42,972 nt of DNA from Chryseobacterium antibioticum (lineage in GTDB: Bacteria > Bacteroidota > Bacteroidia > Flavobacteriales > Weeksellaceae), in NCBI RefSeq assembly GCF_012927325.1, contig NZ_JABBGI010000035.1, positions 1 through 42,972 on the forward strand, given 5' to 3'. Below, piece by piece: positions 23,833-32,265 of this stretch; positions within the stretch are counted from its first letter, which is position 1, and the number at the start of each line of letters is the position of its first letter. The notes under the pieces are model-generated. The model was not told the origin of the DNA and did no database searches. It saw only the letters and a program-made list of their open reading frames with translations. The position numbers were made by a program, and so were the translations under genes.

Positions 23833-25359
23833 TTATTTCACAATAAACTTCAGCGTAGACTGGTCAAGCTTTAAAATATAAATTCCCTGCTCAAGATTTT
23901 TGATCTTCATGGAATTTCCATTTTTAAAAGGACTGTTAATCGTCTGAAGAGTTTTCCCCTGAAGATTATAGATCTCCGCCTTTTTGATATGCTGGGTATC
24001 GCCTTTTACAAAAATTTCCTGTCCTGAAATCGGGTTAGGGTAGACCTGAAGCTCCTGAACAGGACTTTCGTCAACTGCTACTTTTTGAGCCTGTCTGGCA
24101 GTTCCCGAATAACATGTCCATTTAAGATCATCAATAGCCACTCTGTTGCTGGATGAACTGTTAACAAGACTTACCGTAACATTTCCTGAAATATTGATAT
24201 TATTAATGGTTGTAGTGGCCACAGTAGCGCTGTAAGGTACGGTACCTACCGTTGTACCATTTACTTGTACATCAAAAGTTCCGCTGGTTCCCGAAAACTT
24301 AAGCTGGGTAGTCACCGTCAGTGATCCGATACCGTTGGCCGAGCTTCCCGAAGTTAAAGAACCGTTTCTTACTGTAATAGACTGGCTGTTGATGGTCTGG
24401 TCAGTTCTTGAGTCTGTGGCCGTCCATGAAATACCGCTGCCCGTCCAGGTTCTTGTCAGATAAGAAGCACTGCTGGCAGTAGGAATTGTTCCGAATGTTT
24501 CATGGATACATTCTGTTCCTGGAGTAGGAGTTCCGGGATCAGTGGTTCCAGGATTGGAACCCCAGATCTGACCTACATAACTTGGATTGTCAATAAACGG
24601 ATTTCTATTGCCCTGATAAGTGTAAGAGGTATTATTTCTATTAATTTCAGCTTGTGAAACAGGATCTTGGCTGTGCCATGCCAGAAGGACATTCAGTTCC
24701 CAGGTCTGTAATCCTGGAAATGTTGAATTCCCCAGCATATTACCTGAAGAAAAAGATGAAAGTTTGCTTTGATAACGCGTTACAAAATAGAAGATCATTC
24801 TTGCCACATCTCCTTTAAACTCGTCAATAGGTTCAAAAACAGTCCCTGCATATCCTGAAGAAATAGAGCTGCCCAGCTTGGAGCCATTTAGAGAGGTAAA
24901 TGTTGCTGTACCTACTTTTCCAAAAGGATAATTGCTTCTCATTCCATTCACTTTCCCATCTGTAGCTCTGATGAAATGAATATCCGAGACCATAGGTGCA
25001 GCCTCACTGAATAAGCTTTGAGGAACAATATGCTCCCTGTTATAGCAGTTGCCCTCCGTAGAGTATGTGCCACATTGGTTCGTACCCGGTGTATATTTGT
25101 AAGGATCGGTCCCGGAAGGTTTCTCGGAATAAATATCCATGATAGAACCGTCATTTTCATAATTTTTATCAATATCAGTCGTTTTGTAAGCGGTCCAAAG
25201 TCCACTGTACCCTTTGTCCTGATGTCCGTTTGTGATGATAGAACTTAATGCCGTTTTCAACGCTGCACCACTCAGTCCGTTCGCTGAGCTGTAGTATCCT
25301 GCAGGAGCTTGGGCATTGGCAAGCCCTGCTATTACAGTAAATAAGATAATTTTTTTCAT
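23833..25359 (-). CDS. Secreted endonuclease I family protein with T9SS sorting domain
   Basis: The 508-residue protein has a signal peptide (cleavage after about residue 16). An endonuclease I (NucM-like) domain lies at about residues 20-270, with the catalytic CYNREHIVPQSLF motif (His110), SDIHFIRATDGKVNGMRSNYPFG, and GDVARMIFYFVTRY. A Pro/Thr-rich linker and a beta-sandwich domain follow, then a C-terminal type A sorting domain of the type IX system (VYPNPISGQEIFVKG, ending in KLDQSTLKFIVK). It should be exported across the outer membrane and degrade extracellular DNA or RNA, as a nutrient source or to remodel biofilm matrix. Confidence 0.92.
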   Translation of the reverse strand: MKKIILFTVIAGLANAQAPAGYYSSANGLSGAALKTALSSIITNGHQDKGYSGLWTAYKTTDIDKNYENDGSIMDIYSEKPSGTDPYKYTPGTNQCGTYSTEGNCYNREHIVPQSLFSEAAPMVSDIHFIRATDGKVNGMRSNYPFGKVGTATFTSLNGSKLGSSISSGYAGTVFEPIDEFKGDVARMIFYFVTRYQSKLSSFSSGNMLGNSTFPGLQTWELNVLLAWHSQDPVSQAEINRNNTSYTYQGNRNPFIDNPSYVGQIWGSNPGTTDPGTPTPGTECIHETFGTIPTASSASYLTRTWTGSGISWTATDSRTDQTINSQSITVRNGSLTSGSSANGIGSLTVTTQLKFSGTSGTFDVQVNGTTVGTVPYSATVATTTINNINISGNVTVSLVNSSSSNRVAIDDLKWTCYSGTARQAQKVAVDESPVQELQVYPNPISGQEIFVKGDTQHIKKAEIYNLQGKTLQTINSPFKNGNSMKIKNLEQGIYILKLDQSTLKFIVK

Positions 25360-25851
25360 ACAAATAAAATTTCTGTAAGAATACTATATTTTCACGAATA
25401 AGAAATTACATTATTGTTAATTTTAACATGTACAGCATGCAGTTTATGAAAACCAGAATTTACTTCCAATCATTGAAAAGCTATTCAATGGAAACTGATT
25501 TGTTTAGAGGGGAATCTAAAAGACCTAGGAAGATGGAGCGTTAAGAAAATTAATTCTATGAACGTTAAGAAAATTCTACTGTTTGAAGCGCGACAAAAAT
25601 ATTGAGTCAAAAACAAATATTGAAATCGCGCAAGTTTTAGAATTTTTAGAGAATAGAAATAATTTTTAGCGGAAGATTCCAGTCTTGAACTTTTCGTTCT
25701 TTTGTTTCAAGACAAAAGGACAGATAAAAAGAAATTAGGGAAAGCTTAATGTTCAAAAAAAAGGGTATCGAAACTTTCAACTTTTTGAACGAAAAAAATC
25801 CGGCACAGTTTTCTGTGCCGGATTATATATCAAATTGATTTAAAATAAATC
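25360..25851. other. Intergenic region, no gene recognised
   Basis: The region is AT-rich. It contains a short imperfect direct repeat (GTTAAGAAAATT near 25542-25577), a hairpin-like CTTTTGTTTCAAGACAAAAG near 25702-25721, and the terminator at 25797-25824. A plus-strand 32-codon frame at 25446 was considered and not accepted. The hairpin-like string has a relative near 30820-30840. Confidence 0.5.
25797..25824 (-). terminator. Terminator of the DUF5522-DUF4136 operon
   Basis: Perfect 12-base arms AATCCGGCACAG (25797-25808) and CTGTGCCGGATT (25813-25824) surround a TTTT loop. On the minus strand TTTTT follows. It sits 28 bases after the DUF4136 gene. Confidence 0.85.
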
Positions 25852-26379
25852 TTATTTTCTCTGAGGAGGGTAGTTTTTCATGATCTCAGCCATAATTTCA
25901 GGAATTTGTCTTTGTTTGGCTTTTGGAGAATCCACGGAAATTCCGCTTCCGATACCCTGCCAAACCAGTTTGTTTGTTTTAGAATCGATGAGGTCAACGA
26001 TCAGTGCTCCTTCATTGTAATTGCTGGTCCATGTTCTGCTCATCCCAACGCCCCATCCGAAAGGACCGCCCCATCCCCACATTCCATATGGAGAACTGCT
26101 GTTGATATCTGTTACCTTTTTATGATTAGCTTTTACATTGACGATCAGATCAGGATTTTCACCGGACTGAAGTCCTTTGGTCTGAAGCTGTCTGGACAGT
26201 TCGTTTAAAACTCTGTCTTTATCAATATCATTCAGTTTCAGATCGTCAATTCTGATCTTATACGTTTTATAAGTCGTAAAATTGGCAGTTTCAGCATAAT
26301 CTGAACGCACCTGGAAAGGACTGCACGATGTAAGGACTAATGCAGCCGATGCTAACAAAATAAAAATATATTTTTTCAT
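25852..26379 (-). CDS. DUF4136 family lipoprotein
   Basis: The 175-residue protein has a lipoprotein signal (LTSC, Cys19), then a DUF4136 domain: VRSDYAETANFTTYKTYKI near the N-terminus, DIDKDRVLNELSRQLQTKGL, and NPDLIVNVKANHKK. A Gly/Trp-rich loop (GMWGWGGPFGWGVG) interrupts the middle, and a final strand EGALIVDLIDSKTNKLVWQGIGSG follows. Family members are periplasmic or outer-membrane-anchored proteins without known activity. The gene starts five bases after the small DUF5522 gene and ends before a strong terminator, so the two form an operon. Confidence 0.88.
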   Translation of the reverse strand: MKKYIFILLASAALVLTSCSPFQVRSDYAETANFTTYKTYKIRIDDLKLNDIDKDRVLNELSRQLQTKGLQSGENPDLIVNVKANHKKVTDINSSSPYGMWGWGGPFGWGVGMSRTWTSNYNEGALIVDLIDSKTNKLVWQGIGSGISVDSPKAKQRQIPEIMAEIMKNYPPQRK

Positions 26380-26384
26380 TTTAT

Positions 26385-26564
26385 TTATTTTTTTTTATCG
26401 TTTTTAATGAATGTATCAGTCTTTTTATCGTACCCGTAAGGACAGTGTCTGCAACCGCTTTTACAGCAATGCCCCCTTTTCAGATGGAATTTTTCTGTAA
26501 AAACCTTGTATCCCTGTTCATTGTAGTAGAAGTCTTCACCTTCTTTGATGTCATATTGGGCCAT
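26385..26564 (-). CDS. DUF5522 family small Cys-rich protein (59 aa)
   Basis: This short gene reads MAQYDIKEGEDFYYNEQ, then GYKVFTEKFHLKRG, HCCKSGCRHCPYGYDKK and a Lys-rich tail. The CCKSGCRHCPY core is the hallmark of DUF5522, a family of about 60-residue proteins conserved in Bacteroidota. The four Cys and nearby His residues suggest metal binding (zinc or iron-sulphur), but the function is unknown. ATG 26564 and the TAA ending at 26385 leave five bases to the DUF4136 gene. Domain-like conservation across the whole length, rather than length itself, is why I call it real. Confidence 0.85.
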   Translation of the reverse strand: MAQYDIKEGEDFYYNEQGYKVFTEKFHLKRGHCCKSGCRHCPYGYDKKTDTFIKNDKKK

Positions 26565-26592
26565 AAGTTAAATCTCTAAGTCAAAAAAACTT

Positions 26593-26600
26593 TATATTTG
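26593..26600 (+). promoter_or_regulatory. -7 promoter element (TATATTTG), near-leaderless
   Basis: The element ends only five bases before the ATG at 26606. With the usual distance from -7 element to start of transcription, the mRNA would begin at or next to the start codon. The -33 TTG is not obvious. Confidence 0.45.
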
Positions 26601-26605
26601 TTAGT

Positions 26606-26932
26606 ATGATAATTATATGCCAAAAGCCATTAAAGAAATTAAAAATTAACGGCATTGCTCTATTTCCCTTTATCTTCATTAGGAAATCCGAAGATAAGGA
26701 AAATAAAGTACTTATCAATCACGAAAAAATTCACTTGAGACAGCAGCTCGAAATGCTCGTTATTTTCTTTTATATTTTTTATGTCATCGAATATTACTAC
26801 TGGTTTTTCAAGCTCAAAGACGGTTTTCTGGCCTATAAAAGAATTTCATTTGAAAGAGAAGCATACGCCAATGAACGCGATCTGAATTACCTGAAAAAAA
26901 GGAAATTTTGGAACTTTAGGAAATATTTGTAG
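26606..26932 (+). CDS. Small HExxH membrane protein, putative metalloprotease-like
   Basis: The 108-residue protein contains His39-Glu40-x-x-His43 in NHEKIHLRQQLE. A hydrophobic segment follows (about residues 50-68, LVIFFYIFYVIEYYYWFF), then FEREAYANERD, whose Glu83, Glu85 or Glu90 could be a third zinc ligand. This layout (HExxH, membrane helix, Glu) resembles a cut-down M48/M56-type gluzincin. The protein is far smaller than known active peptidases of those families. I do not know a named family. The only in-frame Met near the start is ATG 26606. Divergent from the DUF5522-DUF4136 operon. Confidence 0.7.
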   Translation: MIIICQKPLKKLKINGIALFPFIFIRKSEDKENKVLINHEKIHLRQQLEMLVIFFYIFYVIEYYYWFFKLKDGFLAYKRISFEREAYANERDLNYLKKRKFWNFRKYL

Positions 26933-26962
26933 ATGAATGATGAATGATGAATGATGAATGAT
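26932..26962. repeat. Tandem heptamer repeat (GATGAAT x 4.4)
   Basis: Seven-base units GATGAAT repeat four times plus three bases, beginning at the last base of the preceding stop codon. It is a simple sequence repeat with no visible coding role. Another heptamer tract is at 41353-41387. Confidence 0.9.
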
Positions 26963-27266
26963 ATGGTCATTAAACATCAATAGGAGTGGGTTTTACCCAG
27001 CTAAAGCCTGAAAAATGAAACACAAATGACACAAATATTTTCACAAATGGTCACGAAACATCTGCTGTGCTTTATAAAAAATAAGACTCAAACCATTGCT
27101 AAGTGTTAACGCCTTTGCGATCTTATAAACAGTTACCTTATCAAAAATCGCTGCGCTCGTAGCGTTAAAATAAAAAGTACAATTCATGTAAATTGATTCA
27201 TCAAAATTGATAGCCAATCAAATGTAATCTTTTACTAATTTTGCAGATAATAGTTAAACCATAAAA
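26963..27266. other. Intergenic region with probable dispersed-repeat debris
   Basis: No gene is visible. A small hairpin TGGGTTTTACCCA lies near 26987-26999, next to CAGCTAAAGCCTG, a relative of the GGCTTTAGCC palindrome family. The stretch near 27016-27060 (CACAAATGACACAAA, then TTTTCACAAATGGTCACGAA) resembles a repeat I associate with Bacteroidota intergenic regions; this was not checked. Confidence 0.4.
27236..27243 (+). promoter_or_regulatory. -7 promoter element (TAATTTTG)
   Basis: A TAnnTTTG match lies 23 bases before the start of the PLP enzyme gene. The nearest upstream TTG is 26 bases away, slightly beyond the usual spacing. Confidence 0.5.
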
Positions 27267-28178
27267 ATGCTATTAAAAGCTCCGGCAGAACCCATTCCAA
27301 TTCAGGAAATATCTATTCATCATAGGAATATTAAACTCTTCATCAAAAGAGAAGACCTTATCCATCCCCAGATCTCGGGAAATAAGTATTGGAAACTTTT
27401 TTACAACATCAACAATTACCTGGATGAAAATCCGGAAAACCCATATCTTATTACGTTCGGAGGAGCATTTTCCAATCATATTGCCGCAGTTTCTGCCGCT
27501 GGAAATTTATCCGGTATTCCAACACTGGGAATGATAAGAGGAGAAGAACTGGAAAATAAATGGCGGGATAATCCCACCCTTCTTTTTGCAAAGAGAAACG
27601 GAATGAACCTGAAATTTGTGACCCGTGAAGAATACAGGCATAAAGAAAAATTAACCGAATTTCTACAGAACGGGTTCCCGGAAGCCCTGATTATTCCGGA
27701 GGGAGGAACGAATGAAGAGGCTGTAGAAGGCATTAAAATGATGCTGAATGACCAAACAAAAGATTTTGATTATCTTTGCACCGCAGTTGGTACCGGAGGA
27801 ACGGTTGCCGGAATTGCAAAATTTTGTGAAGACAATCAGAAAGTTATAGGATTTAAGGTCGTAGACGATGCTTCACTGGAGAATAAGATCTTGGAATTAA
27901 CTTCCGGACGAAATTTTAATCTAATAGATTCATATTTTGGAGGTTATGGTAAAATAAAAGATGAAAACATCCGTTTTATCAATGATTTTAAAGTGAAATA
28001 CGGTATCCCTTTGGAACCGGTGTATACAGGAAAGATGATGCAGAAAGTTTTCGAACTGATAGATGAAGATTATTTTCCTGAAAACAGCAGAATTTTGTGC
28101 TTTCATACCGGCGGATTGCAGGGGATTGAAGGAGCCAATCTGCTTTTGGAAAAACAGAATAGAAATTTAATTATATAA
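27267..28178 (+). CDS. PLP-dependent 1-aminocyclopropane-1-carboxylate deaminase/D-cysteine desulfhydrase-like enzyme
   Basis: The 303-residue fold-type II PLP enzyme has the Schiff-base Lys40 in ISGNKYWKL, the preceding LFIKREDLIHP segment, GGAFSNHIAAVSAAG (phosphate and substrate binding) and the GTGGTVAGIAKF loop. FHTGGLQGIEGANLL lies near the end. Family members deaminate ACC or D-amino acids, or remove sulphide from D-cysteine; most bacterial members annotated as ACC deaminase turn out to be D-cysteine desulfhydrases. The substrate cannot be settled here. It is followed after 16 bases by the GH73 gene, possibly in one operon. Confidence 0.88.
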   Translation: MLLKAPAEPIPIQEISIHHRNIKLFIKREDLIHPQISGNKYWKLFYNINNYLDENPENPYLITFGGAFSNHIAAVSAAGNLSGIPTLGMIRGEELENKWRDNPTLLFAKRNGMNLKFVTREEYRHKEKLTEFLQNGFPEALIIPEGGTNEEAVEGIKMMLNDQTKDFDYLCTAVGTGGTVAGIAKFCEDNQKVIGFKVVDDASLENKILELTSGRNFNLIDSYFGGYGKIKDENIRFINDFKVKYGIPLEPVYTGKMMQKVFELIDEDYFPENSRILCFHTGGLQGIEGANLLLEKQNRNLII

Positions 28179-28194
28179 GTAAAAATTGAAAAAC

Positions 28195-29256
28195 ATGAAA
28201 AGACTTTTCTTACTCGTAAGCCTTTTAGTTTTATCAAAATTCTCGGCCCAGGCTTGGGCTACTGAAGACCAGTATATTCAAAAATTCGCTAAATATGCGG
28301 TAGAAGAAATGGAAAAATACAAAATTCCGGCTTCTATTACATTGGCCCAGGGACTCTTAGAGACCGGAGGTGGGCAGAGCAGACTGGCTCAGGAAGGCAA
28401 AAATCACTTCGGAATAAAATGTAAAGAAGACTGGACCGGAAAAACGATGAAGCACACCGATGATGCTCCCAATGAATGTTTCCGTGTTTATGAAGATCCG
28501 AGGCAATCTTACGAAGACCATTCTATATTTTTATCTACAAGAAAATATTACGCGAATCTTTTCAATCTGAATATGAAAGATTACAAAGCCTGGGCGCATG
28601 GTCTTAAAAAAGCTGGGTACGCAACCAATCCTCGTTACGCTTCGATCCTCATCAGCAAAATTGAAAAGTACAGATTGTATGAGTATGATGATACCAGCTC
28701 AAAAGAAGTATTGTATGCCGTTCTTAAAATGTATCCTGATCTGAAAGACGACAGAGCATTCATGGCTCAGCTGGAACCTTCAAAAATGATCACTAAGAAA
28801 GCTAAAGACGCAGTCACTGTTGAAGTTCCTTACAAGCAGACTTCTTATGCTCAACAACAGAAAAGGGTGGAAAGAATCAAAACAAAAGCCGAAATTCTTA
28901 ATTCAATCCTTATCAAAACTCACCCGAACGAAGGTTTAAGATACATCGTGATTCCTGAAGATACTAACGTAAAATTCATTGCAGACAAATTCCGGGTAAG
29001 CGAAAGCAGACTGATCAAATGGAATGAGCTGGAAAGTGATGTTCTAAAGAAAAACGATATTGTATTTCTTGAATCTAAAAATTCTGCGGGAAATACGGCT
29101 ATTTACAAAGCTGAATCCGGTGAAGATATGCACGATATCGCTCAGAAATTCGGAATCAAATTAAATAAATTATATGCAAAAAACAGAATGGATGAAGGAC
29201 AGAAGCCGTCTGCAGGCCAGCTGATTTATTTAATTGATAAAAAACCTAGAAACTAA
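28195..29256 (+). CDS. GH73 glucosaminidase with two C-terminal LysM modules
   Basis: The 353-residue secreted protein has a signal peptide (about residues 1-20). A GH73 N-acetylglucosaminidase domain lies at about 25-165, with catalytic-type Glu56 in LAQGLLETGGGQSRLA, then NHFGIKC and AWAHGLKKAGYATNPRYAS. A linker precedes two LysM-like modules at about 240-295 and 300-350 (the second ends AGQLIYLI). It likely cleaves the glycan chains of peptidoglycan during growth or separation, in the periplasm or at the surface. I chose ATG 28195; an in-frame TTG at 28186 adds only three residues. Confidence 0.9.
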   Translation: MKRLFLLVSLLVLSKFSAQAWATEDQYIQKFAKYAVEEMEKYKIPASITLAQGLLETGGGQSRLAQEGKNHFGIKCKEDWTGKTMKHTDDAPNECFRVYEDPRQSYEDHSIFLSTRKYYANLFNLNMKDYKAWAHGLKKAGYATNPRYASILISKIEKYRLYEYDDTSSKEVLYAVLKMYPDLKDDRAFMAQLEPSKMITKKAKDAVTVEVPYKQTSYAQQQKRVERIKTKAEILNSILIKTHPNEGLRYIVIPEDTNVKFIADKFRVSESRLIKWNELESDVLKKNDIVFLESKNSAGNTAIYKAESGEDMHDIAQKFGIKLNKLYAKNRMDEGQKPSAGQLIYLIDKKPRN

Positions 29257-29331
29257 TTTTTTGTTGCTAGTTTCCGGTTGTCAGTTGCAAATTAACTGGT
29301 CATCTATAAACTCCCAACACTCAACTAAAAT

Positions 29332-30615
29332 ATGAAGTATCAAAGAAGTTCGGCTTTATTCGATGAAGCCTACAAATACATCCCGGGAGGCGTCAATTCT
29401 CCGGTTCGGGCATTCAAATCAGTAGGAGGTGTTCCTGTATTCATGAAATCTGCAAAAGGGGCTTACCTTACCGACGCAGATGACAATACCTATATTGACT
29501 ACATCAATTCATGGGGACCGGCTATTTTAGGACATACCCATCCTGAAGTTCTTGAAGAGCTCAAAATACAGGCTGAAAAAGGCTTTTCTTTCGGAGCGCC
29601 TACAGAGCTGGAAACAGAAATTGCGAAATTCATTGTAGAAAACGTTCCGAATATCGATCAGATCAGAATGGTTTCTTCAGGTACAGAAGCTTGTATGAGC
29701 GCTGTAAGATTGGCAAGAGGATTTACAAAAAGAGATAAGATAGTTAAGTTTGAAGGTTGTTATCATGGCCATTCAGATTCATTTCTGATCAAAGCGGGAA
29801 GTGGTGCTGCTACTTTTGGAAACCCGAATTCCCCGGGCGTAACAGAGGGAACGGCTAAAGATACTCTTCTGGCCCGTTACAATGATTTTGAGCAGGTAGA
29901 AGATCTGTTCCGTCACAACCAGGGAGAGATTGCGGCGGTTATTATTGAGCCTGTTGCCGGAAACATGGGCTGTGTACTTCCTGAAAATAATTTCCTTCAG
30001 AATTTGAGAAAAATCTGTGATGAAAACGGAGCTTTATTAATTTTTGATGAAGTGATGACCGGTTTCAGACTGGCTTTCGGAGGAGCTCAGGAACTGTATA
30101 ATGTAAAAGCGGATTTGGTGACTTACGGAAAAGTAATTGGCGGTGGCCTTCCGGTAGGTGCTTTTGCAGGGAGAAACGAAATTATGGACCACTTGGCTCC
30201 AAAAGGAGGCGTTTATCAGGCAGGAACATTAAGCGGAAATCCGTTAGCAATGAGAGCTGGATTGAAAACATTACAGCTGATCAAAAATGATCCGGAATTC
30301 TTTAACAGAATTAATAAAACGGCAGAAACATTGGATTTCGGAATAGGAAAAATTCTGAATGAAAAAGGAATTGCCCATAAGATCAACAGAAAAGGATCCA
30401 TGATGTCGATATTTTTCCATATCAACAGCGTGTCCAATTTTGATGAAGCAGCAGCTTCCAACCATTCTTTGTTTAATAATTTCTTCCACCAGATGCTTCA
30501 GAATGGAATCTATCTTCCACCAAGTGGTTATGAAACGTATTTTATCAGTGATGTGATCAAGGATAAAGAAATTGAAATGACGCTGGAAGCAGTAAGAAAA
30601 TTTGATTACTCTTAA
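29332..30615 (+). CDS. hemL: Glutamate-1-semialdehyde 2,1-aminomutase
   Basis: The 427-residue class III aminotransferase-fold enzyme converts glutamate-1-semialdehyde to 5-aminolevulinate, the committed precursor of haem and other tetrapyrroles. The PLP Lys267 lies in TYGKVIGGGLPVGAFAGR. Other hallmarks are SPVRAFKSVGGVP, MVSSGTEACMSAVRLARG, CYHGHSDSFL and LIFDEVMTGFR. The length is typical. A terminator hairpin follows, and the gene is separated by 75 bases from the GH73 gene, so it is probably its own unit. Confidence 0.96.
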   Translation: MKYQRSSALFDEAYKYIPGGVNSPVRAFKSVGGVPVFMKSAKGAYLTDADDNTYIDYINSWGPAILGHTHPEVLEELKIQAEKGFSFGAPTELETEIAKFIVENVPNIDQIRMVSSGTEACMSAVRLARGFTKRDKIVKFEGCYHGHSDSFLIKAGSGAATFGNPNSPGVTEGTAKDTLLARYNDFEQVEDLFRHNQGEIAAVIIEPVAGNMGCVLPENNFLQNLRKICDENGALLIFDEVMTGFRLAFGGAQELYNVKADLVTYGKVIGGGLPVGAFAGRNEIMDHLAPKGGVYQAGTLSGNPLAMRAGLKTLQLIKNDPEFFNRINKTAETLDFGIGKILNEKGIAHKINRKGSMMSIFFHINSVSNFDEAAASNHSLFNNFFHQMLQNGIYLPPSGYETYFISDVIKDKEIEMTLEAVRKFDYS

Positions 30616-30638
30616 GATTTAATACATCAATTATAATA

Positions 30639-30668
30639 GGACCGGGTTTTATAATCCGGCCTTTTTTT
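30639..30668 (+). terminator. Rho-independent terminator after hemL
   Basis: GG-A-CCGG (30639-30645) pairs with CCGG-CC (30656-30661) with one bulged A, and a run of seven Ts follows. It is 24 bases downstream of the hemL stop. Confidence 0.75.
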
Positions 30669-30743
30669 GCCCCAAAAGGAGAATTTTTTTTAACTCTTTA
30701 GTTACTTTAAAGTAAAAGTATTGAGAAGAGCACTTATGAAAAT

Positions 30744-30803
30744 CGATATTCCCATCCTTTGGAGGGGTGGCGAAAATTCAAAGAATTTTTGACGGGGTGG
30801 TTA
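30744..30803. repeat. Probable dispersed intergenic repeat
   Basis: The stretch contains CATCCTTTGGAGGGGTGG, an inverted AAAATTC-AAA-GAATTTT (30773-30789) and GACGGGGTGG. I recognise this style of element from many Bacteroidota intergenic regions, but could not check copy number. The rest of 30669-30929 shows no gene. Confidence 0.45.
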
Positions 30804-30904
30804 AAACTTCTTTTGAAATGTTTCGAAACAAAAGAAATTAGGCTATCCAATAAATCATACAGACATTGTGATAAACCATACACCTTCATCCTTTCCGTTC
30901 TTTC

Positions 30905-30912
30905 TATTTTTG
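30905..30912 (+). promoter_or_regulatory. -7 promoter element (TATTTTTG) of the first amidohydrolase
   Basis: The TAnnTTTG match lies 17 bases upstream of ATG 30930. No TTG is present 17-23 bases further upstream. Confidence 0.45.
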
Positions 30913-30929
30913 TATGAAATAGATTGGAA

Positions 30930-32264
30930 ATGAAGACCCCCGACAATACAATATCCCGTAAAGATTTTATAAGAAATTCAGCACTGGCAGTGGCCGGACT
31001 TACCTTAATATCCAATAGTATGACAGCATCTCCATTTTTTGATGAGCAGAATATTTCGGCTAAAGGAAAATTAAGCCTTAAAAATGTCCGTCTGGAAACC
31101 GGTTTTGAGTACGAAGAAGGAGAAGTTGTTTCGACTAAAACTGATCTGTTTTATATAGAAATTGAAAACGGGAAAATTAAAAGTATAGCTCCGAACCAGC
31201 CCGGTTCAAAAGCGGTCGATGCCAAAGGAATGCTGATGCTTCCTGCATTTAAAGATATGCATATTCACCTGGATAAAACGTTCTATGGAGATCAATGGAA
31301 AGCCGTGAGAAAAAAAACAGGTAGCGTAAAAGGAATGATCGCACTGGAACAGAAAATGCTTCCGGAAATGCTGAAAAACTCAACATTTAAGGCAGAGAAA
31401 ATGATAGAGCTGTTGCAATCAAAAGGAACTTCTTTTGCGAGAAGTCATGTCAATATTGAACCGACTTCAAAATTAGACTCATTAAAAAACCTTCAGAAGG
31501 CTTTAGAAAATAAGAAAACAAGTTTTGGTGCTGAGCTGGTTGCTTTTCCACAGCATGGCGTATGGTATACAGACTCGGTGCCTTATCTTAAAGAGGCAGC
31601 TCAGATGGATATTGATTTTATCGGTGGAGTAGATCCCTTTACCATTGATGGAGCGATAGAGAAAACAATCGATTTTACGGTTCAACTGGCTTTAGATCAT
31701 AAAAAAGGAATTGATATTCATCTTCATGAAACGGGTGAATCGGGATTGAATACGGTGGAATATCTTATTAAAAAAGTTAATGAAAACCCTTCCCTAAAAG
31801 GAAAAACATACCTGAGCCATTGTTTCATTTTAGCCAAATTAGATAAGACAAAACAGGAAGAAATCGCTGAAAAACTGGCAGAAGCCCAGATCGGGATTGT
31901 TTCTACGATCCCTTTTGGAAACCTTATCATGCCTATTCCTACTTTATACAAGCATAAGGTAACGGTTCTTACGGGTAACGACAGTATTGTAGACCATTGG
32001 AATACTTTCGGGACTGGAAGTGTTCTTCAGAAGGCCAATCTTATGGCTCAGCTGTATGGGTATTCCACAGAGTTTTTATTGTCAAGAAGCCTGAAGCTTG
32101 CAACAGCAAATATTCTTCCCCTGGACGATAAAGGCAACAAACAATGGCCAAAAGAGGGAGATCAGGCTGATTTTGTGCTGATGAATGCAAGCTGTTCTGC
32201 AGAAGCCGTATCCAGAATTTCTAACGTGGAATCATTGGTTCATCAAGGGAATGTAATTTATTAG
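30930..32264 (+). CDS. Exported amidohydrolase, cytosine-deaminase-like
   Basis: The 444-residue protein has an N-terminal signal-like sequence. SRKDFIRNSALAVAGLTL is reminiscent of a Tat signal with Arg-Lys instead of Arg-Arg. An amidohydrolase TIM barrel follows: metal-binding DMHIHLDKTF, HLHETGESG, LSHCFIL, and GNDSIVDHWNTFGTG near residue 350, which parallels the HDDVFDPW region of CodA-type cytosine deaminases but with Asn in place of the His. The likely reaction is hydrolytic deamination of a cyclic N-heterocycle or related C-N bond; the substrate is unknown. It lies one base before an AraC regulator gene and has a paralogue beyond it. I chose ATG 30930 over TTG 30924. Confidence 0.82.
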   Translation: MKTPDNTISRKDFIRNSALAVAGLTLISNSMTASPFFDEQNISAKGKLSLKNVRLETGFEYEEGEVVSTKTDLFYIEIENGKIKSIAPNQPGSKAVDAKGMLMLPAFKDMHIHLDKTFYGDQWKAVRKKTGSVKGMIALEQKMLPEMLKNSTFKAEKMIELLQSKGTSFARSHVNIEPTSKLDSLKNLQKALENKKTSFGAELVAFPQHGVWYTDSVPYLKEAAQMDIDFIGGVDPFTIDGAIEKTIDFTVQLALDHKKGIDIHLHETGESGLNTVEYLIKKVNENPSLKGKTYLSHCFILAKLDKTKQEEIAEKLAEAQIGIVSTIPFGNLIMPIPTLYKHKVTVLTGNDSIVDHWNTFGTGSVLQKANLMAQLYGYSTEFLLSRSLKLATANILPLDDKGNKQWPKEGDQADFVLMNASCSAEAVSRISNVESLVHQGNVIY

Positions 32265-32265
32265 A

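Noticed and set aside
25446..25544. Plus-strand frame of 32 codons in the endonuclease/DUF4136 spacer
   Set aside because: No recognisable motif, no promoter, no conservation evidence available; too short to support.
26932..26962. CRISPR array
   Set aside because: The units are seven bases with no spacers; this is a simple tandem repeat. The same applies to 41353-41387.
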